From Nocardia testacea NBRC 100365 (GTDB lineage Bacteria > Actinomycetota > Actinomycetes > Mycobacteriales > Mycobacteriaceae), in the NCBI RefSeq assembly GCF_000308775.1, contig NZ_BAGJ01000176.1, positions 1-61,620 of the forward strand: a stretch of DNA of 61,620 nucleotides, given 5' to 3'. Both the position numbers and the translations under genes were made by a program. Below the pieces are notes generated by a model. The model saw only the letters and a program-made list of their open reading frames with translations, was not told the DNA's origin and did no database searches. This document shows positions 41,577-50,940 of the stretch, piece by piece (the stretch's first letter is position 1; each line of letters starts with the position of its first letter).

Positions 41577-42341
41577 TCACCCCGGGTCGGACTCCCGCGG
41601 TCCGTTCTCCGGCAGCCGGACGTCCGGTCCGTAGAGCAGCCGGTTCACCTTGACCAGGACGTCGAGCTGCGCCGGGTTGTACAGATCCCGCAGCGCCTTG
41701 CCGACCGTTTCCGCCGCCCGCTTCGGCCCCACCGGCGAATCGGCGGCCGGAGCCGCGATCTCCGGATATTCGGCGGCCACCGTGCCCGCGTACGGCGCAA
41801 CACGTCGCGCCAGCTCGGCCCGGGTGGATTCGTCCGCGTCGGCGGGAAGGTTGTCGAACTCCGTCATCGCGGGAACCTCGCGCCAGTCGTTCAGCAGGTT
41901 CCGTAGCGCACCCATACCGGACGGCCCCAGGACCCGGGTGAGGATGACGGTGAAGGCACGGTCGGCGTCGGTGAGTGTATGGGCGCCCGAACCGATCTCG
42001 GGTGGCAGGTCGGCGTGCTTGCCCTGCCGCAGGATCAGGGCCAGCTCAACCCGGATGCGCTGCAGCCGTTCGATGGTCGTGGCCAATTCGGCGTCCAGGG
42101 TCTGGAGCGCGTCACGGGGGAAATCGTCCCCGTCGCCCATTTCGGCGATCTGCGACAGCGGTATGCCGAGGTCGGCGAGTCGTTTGATGCGCAGCACCCG
42201 CAGCAGATGCGCCACGCCGTAACGCTTGTAACCATTGGAGGCGCGTTCGGGTTCGTCGAGCAGGCCGACGTCGTGGTAATGGCGTACCGCCCGCACGCTC
42301 GTGCCGGCGAGTTCCGCGAGCTGACGGGTACTCCACGTCAT
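41577..42341 (-). CDS. MerR family transcriptional regulator
   Basis: A 254-residue regulator. The N-terminal domain is MerR: STRQLAELAGTSVRAVRHYHDVGLLDEP, then NGYKRYGVAHLLRVLRIKRLADLGIPL. The larger C-terminal part, about 150 residues, has no cysteine cluster. It is therefore not a metal sensor and probably binds a drug or small organic ligand, as TipA-like members do. The ATG follows a GGAGGAG site. A perfect 21-base inverted repeat lies in the spacer of its own promoter, the usual MerR arrangement, so it likely controls itself. Confidence 0.92.
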   Translation of the reverse strand: MTWSTRQLAELAGTSVRAVRHYHDVGLLDEPERASNGYKRYGVAHLLRVLRIKRLADLGIPLSQIAEMGDGDDFPRDALQTLDAELATTIERLQRIRVELALILRQGKHADLPPEIGSGAHTLTDADRAFTVILTRVLGPSGMGALRNLLNDWREVPAMTEFDNLPADADESTRAELARRVAPYAGTVAAEYPEIAAPAADSPVGPKRAAETVGKALRDLYNPAQLDVLVKVNRLLYGPDVRLPENGPRESDPG

Positions 42342-42401
42342 ATCCGACTCCTCCGCTCCGGTTCCGCCGCCGCGCACGCGCCGGCGCGACACCCAGCCTC
42401 A

Positions 42402-42422
42402 ACTGTGCCGTAGCGGCACAGT
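42402..42422 (-). promoter_or_regulatory. MerR-type operator in the merR promoter spacer
   Basis: ACTGTGCCG-TAG-CGGCACAGT with perfect nine-base arms. On the minus strand TTGACT (42420-42425) begins at its edge as a -35 box, so the palindrome fills the spacer. Confidence 0.7.
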
Positions 42423-42425
42423 CAA

Positions 42426-42894
42426 GCGCTCTCGCGATCCCTTCTTCCGCCGGCCCGGGCCGGCCGCACCCACCACGGCAGCGATCGTGCCGCTTCCGAA
42501 CGGAGCTGCCACGCCGATTCCGGTACAGCACCCCGGCACGGCACCGGAGTGGTAGCGGTGGGTACCCGGCGCGAGGCGCCCGGGCGCGCCGCTCGACCCG
42601 CGTACGCACTGCGGGGGAGCGCACAAAGGCCGGCCGCGGGCGCGGACTTCTACGTGACCGGACCCACCGGTGGCCGTCGGTTCGCCCGACCGGCCGCGAC
42701 CCGGTCCGGCGGGTCGCGAGGGTACCGGCGGGGGTGGACAGTCGGTGCGTTCACTGGCACGATACGCACCGAAAACGTACAGACCATGCGGAGCTCGAGA
42801 ACACCAGCGGTAGCCTCTGACGCCATGACCACGCACATGTTGCGAATTCGCTCCACTTCGCGTGTTCCAACCGGTGAAGGGAAGTGAACAAGCC
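42426..42894. other. intergenic region between merR and the MsiK-type ATPase gene
   Basis: About 470 bases. Open frames on both strands are low-complexity and lack start signals. The promoter of the ATPase gene must be here but could not be placed with confidence. Confidence 0.5.
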
Positions 42895-43968
<1,074 letters not shown>

Positions 43969-44019
43969 GCCACCCGGATTCGGTATCCGTTACCGCGGCG
44001 ACGGCGAAAGGTACCGGGA

Positions 44020-44514
44020 TCACCGCCGCCGGGCCGCGCGCCACTGCTCGTTGAGCCGGACGCCGAGTTCGTCCACGCCGATCTCGCGGCCGGATTCGCT
44101 GCGCACCTGTACCCGCACCGGGTCCCCGGTCGCCGCCTCGACCAGGTCCAGCGGTGGTGGTCCTGGTTGCAGGTGCGCATTGCCCCACTGCATGAGCGCC
44201 AGCACCACGGGTAGTAGATCGCGGCCTTTAGGGGTCAGCACGTATTCGTGACGGGTGCGCTCACCTTCTTTCCGATACGGCTGCCTGGTGAACAGTCCCG
44301 CCGCGGTGAGTTTGCGCAGTTGCCCGGCGACGGCGGCATCGGTGATCCCCACCCGGGACGCGAAACCGTCGAACCGGGTGGTGCCGTAGTAGGCCTCCCG
44401 CAGGATCAGGATCGCCGAGCGGGTGCCGACCACCTCGAGCGCCATCGCGATCGAGCAGTGGTCGGGTTTCCACGAGTCGAGATCGGCCAGGGGGCCTTCC
44501 ATCACCGCTGCCAT
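44020..44514 (-). CDS. HxlR-type winged-helix transcriptional regulator
   Basis: A 164-residue regulator. The DNA-binding part is CSIAMALEVVGTRSAILILREAYYGTTRFDGF, then GITDAAVAGQLRKLTAAGLF and YRKEGERTRHEYVLTPKGRDL, the HxlR pattern with the conserved Cys near the N-terminus that can sense oxidation. The last 45 residues resemble the C-terminal region often linked to HxlR proteins. Divergent from the thiolase gene with a 24-base interrupted palindrome between. The start could be at this ATG or at one four codons later. Confidence 0.9.
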   Translation of the reverse strand: MAAVMEGPLADLDSWKPDHCSIAMALEVVGTRSAILILREAYYGTTRFDGFASRVGITDAAVAGQLRKLTAAGLFTRQPYRKEGERTRHEYVLTPKGRDLLPVVLALMQWGNAHLQPGPPPLDLVEAATGDPVRVQVRSESGREIGVDELGVRLNEQWRAARRR

Positions 44515-44564
44515 CCGCCCATCATATCGACCCTGACTTGCCTCCACTGATGCCAGCGCCTAAT

Positions 44565-44588
44565 CTGGCTTTAGATAACTTTAGCCAG
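44565..44588. promoter_or_regulatory. operator candidate between hxlR and the thiolase gene
   Basis: CTGGCT-N12-AGCCAG, six-base perfect arms around an AT-rich centre that also contains a CTTTAG direct repeat. It lies 50 bases from hxlR and 29 from the thiolase start. Confidence 0.5.
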
Positions 44589-44617
44589 GGTTCGCCCCGG
44601 CGGCGGAAGGAATCGAT

Positions 44618-45787
44618 ATGCGAGACGCGGTCATCGTCGATGCGGTACGGACCCCCATCGGACGCGGCAAGCCCACCGGCGCCCTGCACGGCATCCACCC
44701 CGTGGACCTCATGGCCCACAGCCTGAGCGCGCTGATCACCCGGACCGGAGTGGACCCGGCCCTCATCGACGATGTGATCGGCGGGGTGGTGAGCCAGGTC
44801 GGCGAACAGGGCGTGAACATGACCCGGCGGGCGGCACTGGCGGCCGGTTTCCCGGAATCGGTCCCGGCCACCACGGTCGACCGCCAGTGCGGCAGCAGCC
44901 AGCAGGCCGTCCACTTCGCCGCGCAGGGCGTACTCGCCGGCGCCTACGACATGGTGGTGGCCACCGGAGTCGAATCCATGAGCCGTGTCCCGATGGGCGC
45001 CAGCGCCCGGGGCGCCGACGATATCTCGGGCGTGGGTTTCACCAGGCGGTACCCGGACGGGCTGGTCCCCCAGGGCATCAGCGCCGAACTCATCGCCGCG
45101 AAATGGGGCCTGTCCCGGACCCAGCTCGACGAATTCGCGCTGAACAGCCACGAAAAGGCGGCACGGGCCACCAAGAACGGGCAGTTCGCCGCCGAACTCG
45201 CCCCGCTGGCAGGCCTCGACACCGACGAGGGGATCCGCACCGGCTCCACCCTCGACACCCTGGCCGGGCTGAAACCCGCCTACTACGACCCGGCCATGGC
45301 GGAACGGTTCCCGCAGATCGGCTGGAACATCACCGCGGCGACGGCGAGTCAGATCAGCGACGGCAGCGCCGCCGTGCTCATCACCACCAGCGAACGGGCC
45401 CGCGCCCTCGGCCTGCGCCCACTGGCGCGGCTACACAGTTTCGCGGTGGCCGGAGACGATCCGCTGCTCATGCTGACCGCGGTCATCCCGGCCACCCGCA
45501 AGGTCCTGGACCGGGCCGGGCTCACCCTCGCCGATATCGACCTCGTCGAGATCAACGAAGCGTTCGCGTCCGTGGTGGCGGCCTGGGCACACGACACCGG
45601 CGCCGACCCGGATCGCGTCAATGTGAACGGCGGCGCGATCGCGCTCGGCCACCCGCTGGGCGCCTCCGGCGCCCGGTTGATGACCACCCTCGTCCACGCC
45701 ATGCTGGACCGCGGCGCCCGCTACGGCCTGCAGACCATGTGCGAGGCGGGCGGCCTGGCCAACGCCACGATCCTCGAACGGCTCTGA
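44618..45787 (+). CDS. acetyl-CoA C-acyltransferase (thiolase), FadA6-like
   Basis: A 389-residue thiolase. The nucleophilic Cys is in VDRQCGSSQQA (about residue 90), NEAFASVV and GGAIALGHPLGASGAR carry the catalytic Asn and His, and the second Cys is in TMCEAGGLANA. It resembles mycobacterial FadA5/FadA6, used in steroid side-chain and ring degradation, but no other steroid gene lies nearby. It forms or cleaves 3-oxoacyl-CoA. Likely under the adjacent HxlR regulator. Confidence 0.93.
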   Translation: MRDAVIVDAVRTPIGRGKPTGALHGIHPVDLMAHSLSALITRTGVDPALIDDVIGGVVSQVGEQGVNMTRRAALAAGFPESVPATTVDRQCGSSQQAVHFAAQGVLAGAYDMVVATGVESMSRVPMGASARGADDISGVGFTRRYPDGLVPQGISAELIAAKWGLSRTQLDEFALNSHEKAARATKNGQFAAELAPLAGLDTDEGIRTGSTLDTLAGLKPAYYDPAMAERFPQIGWNITAATASQISDGSAAVLITTSERARALGLRPLARLHSFAVAGDDPLLMLTAVIPATRKVLDRAGLTLADIDLVEINEAFASVVAAWAHDTGADPDRVNVNGGAIALGHPLGASGARLMTTLVHAMLDRGARYGLQTMCEAGGLANATILERL

Positions 45788-46097
45788 GTCCCCGGGGACA
45801 CAGGTCGGCTCCCGCCCTTGCGGCTCGGCGTTCCACGGACCGTGCCGGACAGGCGGGCATCGGAACCGCGCCCCACCCGTTGCGATACGCCGGTCGCGCG
45901 GTTCCGATGCCGCGCGAGGGCCATGCCTCGCGACGATCCTGCGCACCGGCAGTTGCGGCGGGCGGCCGAACCACACCGGATTCGCCGGCGCACTCCGCAT
46001 CCGGGCACACGCGCCGGATCGCCGCCTCCCGTTCACCTGAGTGCCCCGACCCGCCCGGTACCACCCCGGCTGTGGTTGCCCACCGTGTGACCTGGCC
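45788..46097. other. intergenic region between the thiolase gene and menC
   Basis: About 310 bases. Nothing but GC-artefact frames; no clear terminator or repeat. Confidence 0.45.
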
Positions 46098-46103
46098 TAG
46101 TGT
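46098..46103 (+). promoter_or_regulatory. leaderless -10 box of menC
   Basis: TAGTGT, seven bases before the GTG at 46111. Confidence 0.55.
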
Positions 46104-46110
46104 GGTTCCG

Positions 46111-47094
46111 GTGAGTGAACTGCCCCGGATCGACGAGGTGCACGTCTACGCGATCCCGCTGCGGTCGAAGTTCCGCGGGATCACCGTGCGCGAAGGGGTG
46201 CTGCTGCGCGGCCCTCGTGGCTGGGGTGAATTCTGCCCGTTCACCGAATACGCCGACCACGAAGCCGCGCACTGGCTGGACACCGCTCTCGAGCAGGTGA
46301 CCGCGGGCTGGCCGGAACCCGTACGGGACCGGATCCCGGTCAACTGCACGGTTCCCGCCGTGAGCGCGGAGCGGGCATTCGAGCTGGTCGCCGGCTCCGG
46401 TTGCCGCACGGCCAAGGTGAAGGTCGCCGACCATCCCGAATCGCTGCGGGAGGATCTGGCCCGGGTGGAAGCCGTGCGGTCGGCACTCGGTCCGGGCGGC
46501 GCGATCCGCGTCGATGCCAACGCCGTCTGGGATGTCGCCACCGCCGTCCGGCACATCCGCGAGATGGACCGGGCCGCAGGCGGTCTGGAATACGTCGAGC
46601 AACCGTGCCGCACGGTCGAGGAGCTCGCCGCCGTACGCCGCCGGGTCGAGGTCCCCGTCGCCGCCGACGAATCCATCCGCCGCGCCGAGGACCCGCTGCG
46701 GGTCGCGGTGGCCGGTGCGGCCGATATCGCGGTCCTCAAATGCACCCCGCTCGGTGGTGTACGGCGGGCCCTGCGCGTCGCGGAGGCCGCGGGGCTACCG
46801 TGCGTCATCTCCTCGGCCCTGGAGACCAGCGTCGGGCTGGCCGCGCAGCTGGCCCTGGCCGGCGCTCTCCCGGAACTCGACCATGCCTGCGGTCTCGGCA
46901 CGGTCGATCTGTTCGAAGGCGATGTCGTCGCCCGATCCTTGCGTCCGGTGGACGGTTTCCTCCCCGTCCCCCGCGCCGCCCCCGAACCGGATCCCGGCCT
47001 GCTGGAGAAATACCGCCACCCGGATCCGGCACGTACCGAATGGTGGATCGCCCGCCTGCGCCGGTTGCTGGAAGCGCGGCACACCGAGGAGTGA
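46111..47094 (+). CDS. menC: o-succinylbenzoate synthase
   Basis: A 327-residue enolase-superfamily enzyme of the menaquinone pathway; it dehydrates SHCHC to o-succinylbenzoate. The catalytic base is in the KVKV motif (about residue 97). The metal ligands are Asp in IRVDANAVWD, Glu in YVEQPCR and Asp in AADESIRR, and the second Lys is in AVLKCTPLGG. SALETSVGLAAQLALAGALP and LGTVDLFEGDVV complete the signature. No other men gene is in the window. GTG start, leaderless. Confidence 0.94.
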   Translation: MSELPRIDEVHVYAIPLRSKFRGITVREGVLLRGPRGWGEFCPFTEYADHEAAHWLDTALEQVTAGWPEPVRDRIPVNCTVPAVSAERAFELVAGSGCRTAKVKVADHPESLREDLARVEAVRSALGPGGAIRVDANAVWDVATAVRHIREMDRAAGGLEYVEQPCRTVEELAAVRRRVEVPVAADESIRRAEDPLRVAVAGAADIAVLKCTPLGGVRRALRVAEAAGLPCVISSALETSVGLAAQLALAGALPELDHACGLGTVDLFEGDVVARSLRPVDGFLPVPRAAPEPDPGLLEKYRHPDPARTEWWIARLRRLLEARHTEE

Positions 47095-47170
47095 GCTTCC
47101 CGTAACGGCATCCGGTGGGCGATCGATGGTCAAGCAACAGTAAAACTTGCTGGACGAGGGGATTGGCGAA

Positions 47171-47539
47171 ATGAGAAGGACGATAAGCGTCACCGCACGG
47201 ATCGCCGTTGCCGCCGCCTCGGCCGCCGGCTTCGCCGCGGTACTCGGCGCCGGTACGGCCCACGCCGCGCCGCAGGACTGCACCGTCACGCGGGACCTGG
47301 TCGGCGCGACGGCCCGGTGCCACGACGGCGACGCCCCCGCCGGGCGGGAGTACGCGCTCATCGTCGAGTGTTTCGGCCTGCACGGCGTGCCGAATGCCTT
47401 CCCGCTCATGGCCATCGGCCCCTACCAGGGGTCGTGGAGCGGATCGTTCGGCCCGTCCGGTCAGGGCACAGCCTCGTGCCTGGGCCCTATGAGTATCGGA
47501 GCCGCCACGAACGCTTACGTCGCGATCTACCGAGACTGA
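47171..47539 (+). CDS. small secreted protein with four cysteines
   Basis: A 122-residue precursor with a Sec signal peptide (RRTISVTARIAVAAASAAGF) cleaved after AHA (about residue 34). The mature part of about 88 residues has four Cys (in PQDCTV, ARCHDG, VECFGL and ASCLGP), enough for two disulfides, and is Gly/Ala-rich. The arrangement is reminiscent of small beta-structured exported proteins common in Nocardia. No enzymatic motif. GAGGGG lies 10 bases before the ATG. Confidence 0.75.
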   Translation: MRRTISVTARIAVAAASAAGFAAVLGAGTAHAAPQDCTVTRDLVGATARCHDGDAPAGREYALIVECFGLHGVPNAFPLMAIGPYQGSWSGSFGPSGQGTASCLGPMSIGAATNAYVAIYRD

Positions 47540-47768
47540 TCGAACCGGCGTCGGCGGCAGTCGGGTCGCGACCCCACCCGGCCGTGATCCGGCGACCCCG
47601 TCGGCGCTGTGGTCGGCGCGATCGTCGACGTCCGAGTTGCCCGTCACCGCGACCCGACACATTCGCACACTCGTCGTTGCCGCGGCCGGTTCCATGGTGG
47701 TTGGTCATTTCTCCCTGCGATTTCGCGGCTTCGGCGCTGCCTCCGCGCCGGTTCTCGTCGAAGAACTT
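47540..47768. other. intergenic region upstream of the epoxide hydrolase operators
   Basis: About 230 bases; with the operator and leader region to 47918 the gap is 379 bases. I see no gene here. Confidence 0.45.
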
Positions 47769-47783
47769 GTTGGACTCACCAAC
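47769..47783. promoter_or_regulatory. operator candidate 1 upstream of the epoxide hydrolase
   Basis: GTTGG-ACTCA-CCAAC, perfect five-base arms, preceded by TT. Confidence 0.6.
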
Positions 47784-47793
47784 GTTTGCTACC

Positions 47794-47808
47794 GTTGGCT
47801 CTACCAAC
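47794..47808. promoter_or_regulatory. operator candidate 2 upstream of the epoxide hydrolase
   Basis: GTTGG-CTCTA-CCAAC, the same arms as copy 1 with centres 25 bases apart, followed by AA. The pair suits two repressor dimers, TetR-type, but no regulator gene is adjacent. Confidence 0.6.
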
Positions 47809-47918
47809 AAAAGCAGCCGTCCGGGCGTTCTCACGCAATGCGCCGGTCCGGCCGCGACCGACCTCACCGCGGTCGGGTGCGCCTCCCCACCCGATCCGCC
47901 ACCGCTCAGGAGACCGCC

Positions 47919-49022
47919 GTGCCCACGACTGCCATCACCCCGTTCACCATCGACATCCCGCGAGCCGACCTCGACGACCTGGCCGACCGGCTCGCCCGCA
48001 CCCGCTGGCCCAACGAGATCACCGATGCCGGGACCGATTACGGCTTCCCACTGGGCCGGCTGCGGGAACTGGCCGAATATTGGCGCACCGGCTACGACTG
48101 GCGCGCCCACGAGGCCGAACTCAACGAACTCCCGCACTTCACCACCGAAATCGACGGACAGAACATTCACTTCGTCCATATCCGGTCGGCGGAGCCGGAT
48201 GCCCTGCCGCTGATCCTCACCCACGGCTGGCCCGGTTCGTTCCTGGAATTCCTCGACGTGATCGAACCGCTCTCGCGAGATTTCCATCTCGTGATCCCGT
48301 CCATTCCGGGCTTCGGTTTCTCCGGTCCCACCCACGAACGCGGCTGGGACGCCACCCGGGTCGCGGGAGCCTGGGCCGAACTGATGCGTCGCCTCGGATA
48401 CGAACGCTACGGCGCGCAGGGCGGCGATTTCGGTTCCGGTATCTCCCAGGCGCTCGGCGCGCTCGCACCCGAACACGTGGTCGGAGTGCACGTCAACTAT
48501 CTGCCGACCCGGCCGGACCCCGCCGCCGGCCTGGAACTGTCCGAAACCGATCGGGCGCGGCTGGCCAAGGTGCAGCACCTGATGGCGAACCGGCCCCCGT
48601 ATCAGGCATTGCAGGCCACCACCCCGCAGACCATCGGCTACGCGCTGACCGATTCACCGGTCGGCCAGCTGGCCTGGATCGCGGAGCGCTTCGCGCAGTG
48701 GACCGACCCACGCACCCCGGTCGCCGATGAACGGATGCTCACCGATGTCTCGCTGTACTGGCTGACCGCCACCGCGGCGTCGTCGGCCCGCCTGACCCGC
48801 GAAACGACCCGGGGGACGACACCGTGCCCGGTTCCGCTCGGGGTGGCGGTCTTCGCCCACGACATCACCCAGTCGGTGCGGCCGCTGGCCGAACGGCTCT
48901 ACGACATCAGGCACTGGTCGGAGTTCGACCGGGGCGGTCACTTCGCCGCCATGGAGGTCCCCGAACTGCTCGCCGAGGACATCCGGACCTTCTTCCGCAC
49001 GGTGCTCCGGGCCGGGGCCTGA
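47919..49022 (+). CDS. epoxide hydrolase (EHN-domain alpha/beta hydrolase)
   Basis: A 367-residue enzyme like microsomal-type epoxide hydrolases. The N-terminal EHN domain (residues 5-110) has DIPRADLDDLADRLARTRWP and WRAHEAELNELPHF. The alpha/beta core has THGWPGSFLEFLDVI with the oxyanion HGWP, the nucleophile elbow YGAQGGDFGSG with the expected Asp, and the charge-relay His in GGHFAAMEVPELL. It hydrolyses epoxides to diols. GTG start with an AGGAG site; a longer frame upstream would cross the operators. Confidence 0.93.
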   Translation: MPTTAITPFTIDIPRADLDDLADRLARTRWPNEITDAGTDYGFPLGRLRELAEYWRTGYDWRAHEAELNELPHFTTEIDGQNIHFVHIRSAEPDALPLILTHGWPGSFLEFLDVIEPLSRDFHLVIPSIPGFGFSGPTHERGWDATRVAGAWAELMRRLGYERYGAQGGDFGSGISQALGALAPEHVVGVHVNYLPTRPDPAAGLELSETDRARLAKVQHLMANRPPYQALQATTPQTIGYALTDSPVGQLAWIAERFAQWTDPRTPVADERMLTDVSLYWLTATAASSARLTRETTRGTTPCPVPLGVAVFAHDITQSVRPLAERLYDIRHWSEFDRGGHFAAMEVPELLAEDIRTFFRTVLRAGA

Positions 49023-49040
49023 CCCGGCCGCGACCGCGGC

Positions 49041-49562
49041 TCAACCCAACCGCACACCCGCGTCGTGGAAGGTCAGGCGCAACAACAGCCCCGCTTCCGG
49101 GCCGATCACCCCGTCGGCCAATTCCACGTATCTCGTGCAGAATTCGGGCCCGTGGGCGGCCACCCCCGCGGGCCGGGATTCGAGATGGTGCGCCAATTCG
49201 TGCAGCACCACCAGCTCCCGCAGCGCCCACGCGGTCCGCCCGCGCGCCGAGGACTCCGCGCGCAGAGGTACCGCCAGCACCGCATTCCCGGATTCGTAAT
49301 GGGCAGCCACATTTCCGGCGCGAGCGCGCACCCGGATCGGCACACCGGCCCGCTCCCAGGTGGCCGCGACCCAGCCGAGGGCGAGTACCCGGTCGCAGTA
49401 CTGCTGCACCGAATCCACCGAAGCGAATTTCCGCTCCACCGGCAAGGTCACCTGCGAGCCGTGCACTTCGACGGTGCGCTGCCCGAATTCCGCCGCCCGG
49501 TCGAAGATCGATCGCACCAGCTGCTCGGCGTCGTACACCCTGCCCCGCTGTGTATCCCGCAC
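49041..49562 (-). CDS. TIGR04338-type putative zinc metallohydrolase
   Basis: A 173-residue protein with a zinc-protease signature VLHELAHHLE (about residue 119) followed by HGPEFCTRYVELAD, whose His-Gly-x-Glu-Phe matches the third ligand region of SprT-like minimal metallopeptidases. The N-terminal half has YDAEQLVRSIFDRA. The family is restricted to actinobacteria and its substrate is unknown. It starts six bases after the stop of the DUF2786 gene, so the two form an operon; that pairing appears conserved in relatives as far as I recall. Confidence 0.88.
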   Translation of the reverse strand: MRDTQRGRVYDAEQLVRSIFDRAAEFGQRTVEVHGSQVTLPVERKFASVDSVQQYCDRVLALGWVAATWERAGVPIRVRARAGNVAAHYESGNAVLAVPLRAESSARGRTAWALRELVVLHELAHHLESRPAGVAAHGPEFCTRYVELADGVIGPEAGLLLRLTFHDAGVRLG

Positions 49563-49568
49563 GGCCGG

Positions 49569-50429
49569 CTACTCCGGGAGCTGCCCGCGGGCCCCGTCCA
49601 GTTCCCGCGCCGGCCCGAGCCTGGCCGCCCGCCCGGCCCGGTCCCCCGCCCGCCGGGCGTCCGGAGCGTAACCGGTGGAGGCGCGTGGTCCGCGCCAGGT
49701 GCCGCGGGCCTCGGAGTTACGGGCGTAGAAATCGGAGAGTTCGAGCTCCTTGCCGCGCAGGGCCAGCGCCGTCTGCGCCGCCCGGTCCGCCGCGCCCGGC
49801 TCCACGGCCCGGGTATCGCGGGCGGTCGCCGACCGTTCGACCTCCGCCCTGGCCTCGGCCAGCCGGATCCCGATGCGCTCGGCGAAGGCCAGCTGGAAAT
49901 TCAGCCGGGCCGTCACCCCCGCCACCGGGACCCGGACCACCCGGCGCACGCGGCGCCCGGCCCGGCGTTCGTTGACGACCTTCTCCATGGTCGCGGTCCG
50001 ATGGTCGCCGGACTCGAGGTACCGGCCCGACGCCCGCACCATCTGCACCAGCAGACTCGAGTAGAGCGCTTCACAGACGGCGATATCGGCCGCGAACCCA
50101 TAGGCGTAGACCTGGGTCGAGGTGCGGGCCACATCACAGCGCACGTCATTGGCTGCCGCGATGGCCACGAACAGCTGCACGTAGGTGCGCAGACCTTTGC
50201 GGCCCGGCTCACCGATCGGGATCATCCGCTGGATCAGCGCGGTGGGCTGTTCCCGATCCCGGGTGTGCGCGCGCGCCACCGCCAGGTCGATCGAGGACCG
50301 GGTCGCCAGCCGCTGCGCCGCCGCCAGGAACGCCTCCGCCTCGTGCTCGTTGTCGGTGGACTCGGCTTTGCGCAGCAGGCCGCCGATCCTGGTGAGCAGG
50401 CGATCGGAGACTGCGCTGGCGGAGGACAT
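49569..50429 (-). CDS. DUF2786 domain protein
   Basis: A 286-residue protein. The N-terminal 45 residues match DUF2786 (LLTRIGGLLRKAESTDNEHEAEAFLAAAQRLA). The middle region (YVQLFVAIAAANDVRCDVA, VCEALYSSLLVQMVRA) is typical of the longer actinobacterial members. The last 90 residues are Arg/Ala-rich and probably disordered. The function is unknown. It is upstream of, and probably co-translated with, the metallohydrolase. Confidence 0.88.
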   Translation of the reverse strand: MSSASAVSDRLLTRIGGLLRKAESTDNEHEAEAFLAAAQRLATRSSIDLAVARAHTRDREQPTALIQRMIPIGEPGRKGLRTYVQLFVAIAAANDVRCDVARTSTQVYAYGFAADIAVCEALYSSLLVQMVRASGRYLESGDHRTATMEKVVNERRAGRRVRRVVRVPVAGVTARLNFQLAFAERIGIRLAEARAEVERSATARDTRAVEPGAADRAAQTALALRGKELELSDFYARNSEARGTWRGPRASTGYAPDARRAGDRAGRAARLGPARELDGARGQLPE

Positions 50430-50497
50430 CGGGCATCAGCTTAATCGGCGCGGCCGGGCAGCGGCGGTCCCCCGCCCGCAACCGATCACAGCGAAGG

Positions 50498-50752
50498 CGG
50501 AGGTACGGCCGATCCAGGGCGGGCAGAACCCGGCGTACGGCCGAACAACGGCGGAGGTACGCCGCAATCGGCGCAGCCGGGCCGAACCCGTCCATGCCGA
50601 GCTCTCGGCCGGAGGAAGACGGAGGTACATCCGCCCCCGCGCGGCCGGGGCGTCACCATCGTCCGCCCGCGGCCGGAGCGAGGACGGAGCTACGCCCGCC
50701 CCGGCACGGCCGGACCGAGCCGGTCGGACGGCCGGAGCCGATGCGGAGGTAC
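50498..50752. repeat. array of five degenerate direct repeats upstream of the sugar transporter operon
   Basis: A CGGAGGTAC core occurs at 50498, 50552, 50620, 50685 (as CGGAGCTAC) and 50744, spaced 54-68 bases. The last three are each preceded by GGCCGGAG 13-14 bases earlier (50607, 50671, 50730) and the second by the variant GGCCGAAC (50539). It fills most of the 511-base gap. No gene is seen within it. It is not a CRISPR: repeats are short, imperfect and unevenly spaced. Confidence 0.6.
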
Positions 50753-50940
50753 GCCTACCAGTCGTTATATCCGCGACGCCGCCGACCGGCCGGCCTTCGC
50801 GCCCGTCCCGGCGGAGTCGCGGACGAGCGCGGGCCCGCGAGCTTCGGCTCACTTCGATACGGGAGTATCCGACACCGAGCGTGCACACCATGTATGTTGC
50901 GTTGTGCTGCCGCTCACTGTGTCGACCCTGGAGTTCCGCG

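Noticed and set aside
50498..50752. CRISPR array
   Set aside because: Repeats are about nine bases, imperfect and unevenly spaced, without leader or cas genes; described as a degenerate direct-repeat array instead.
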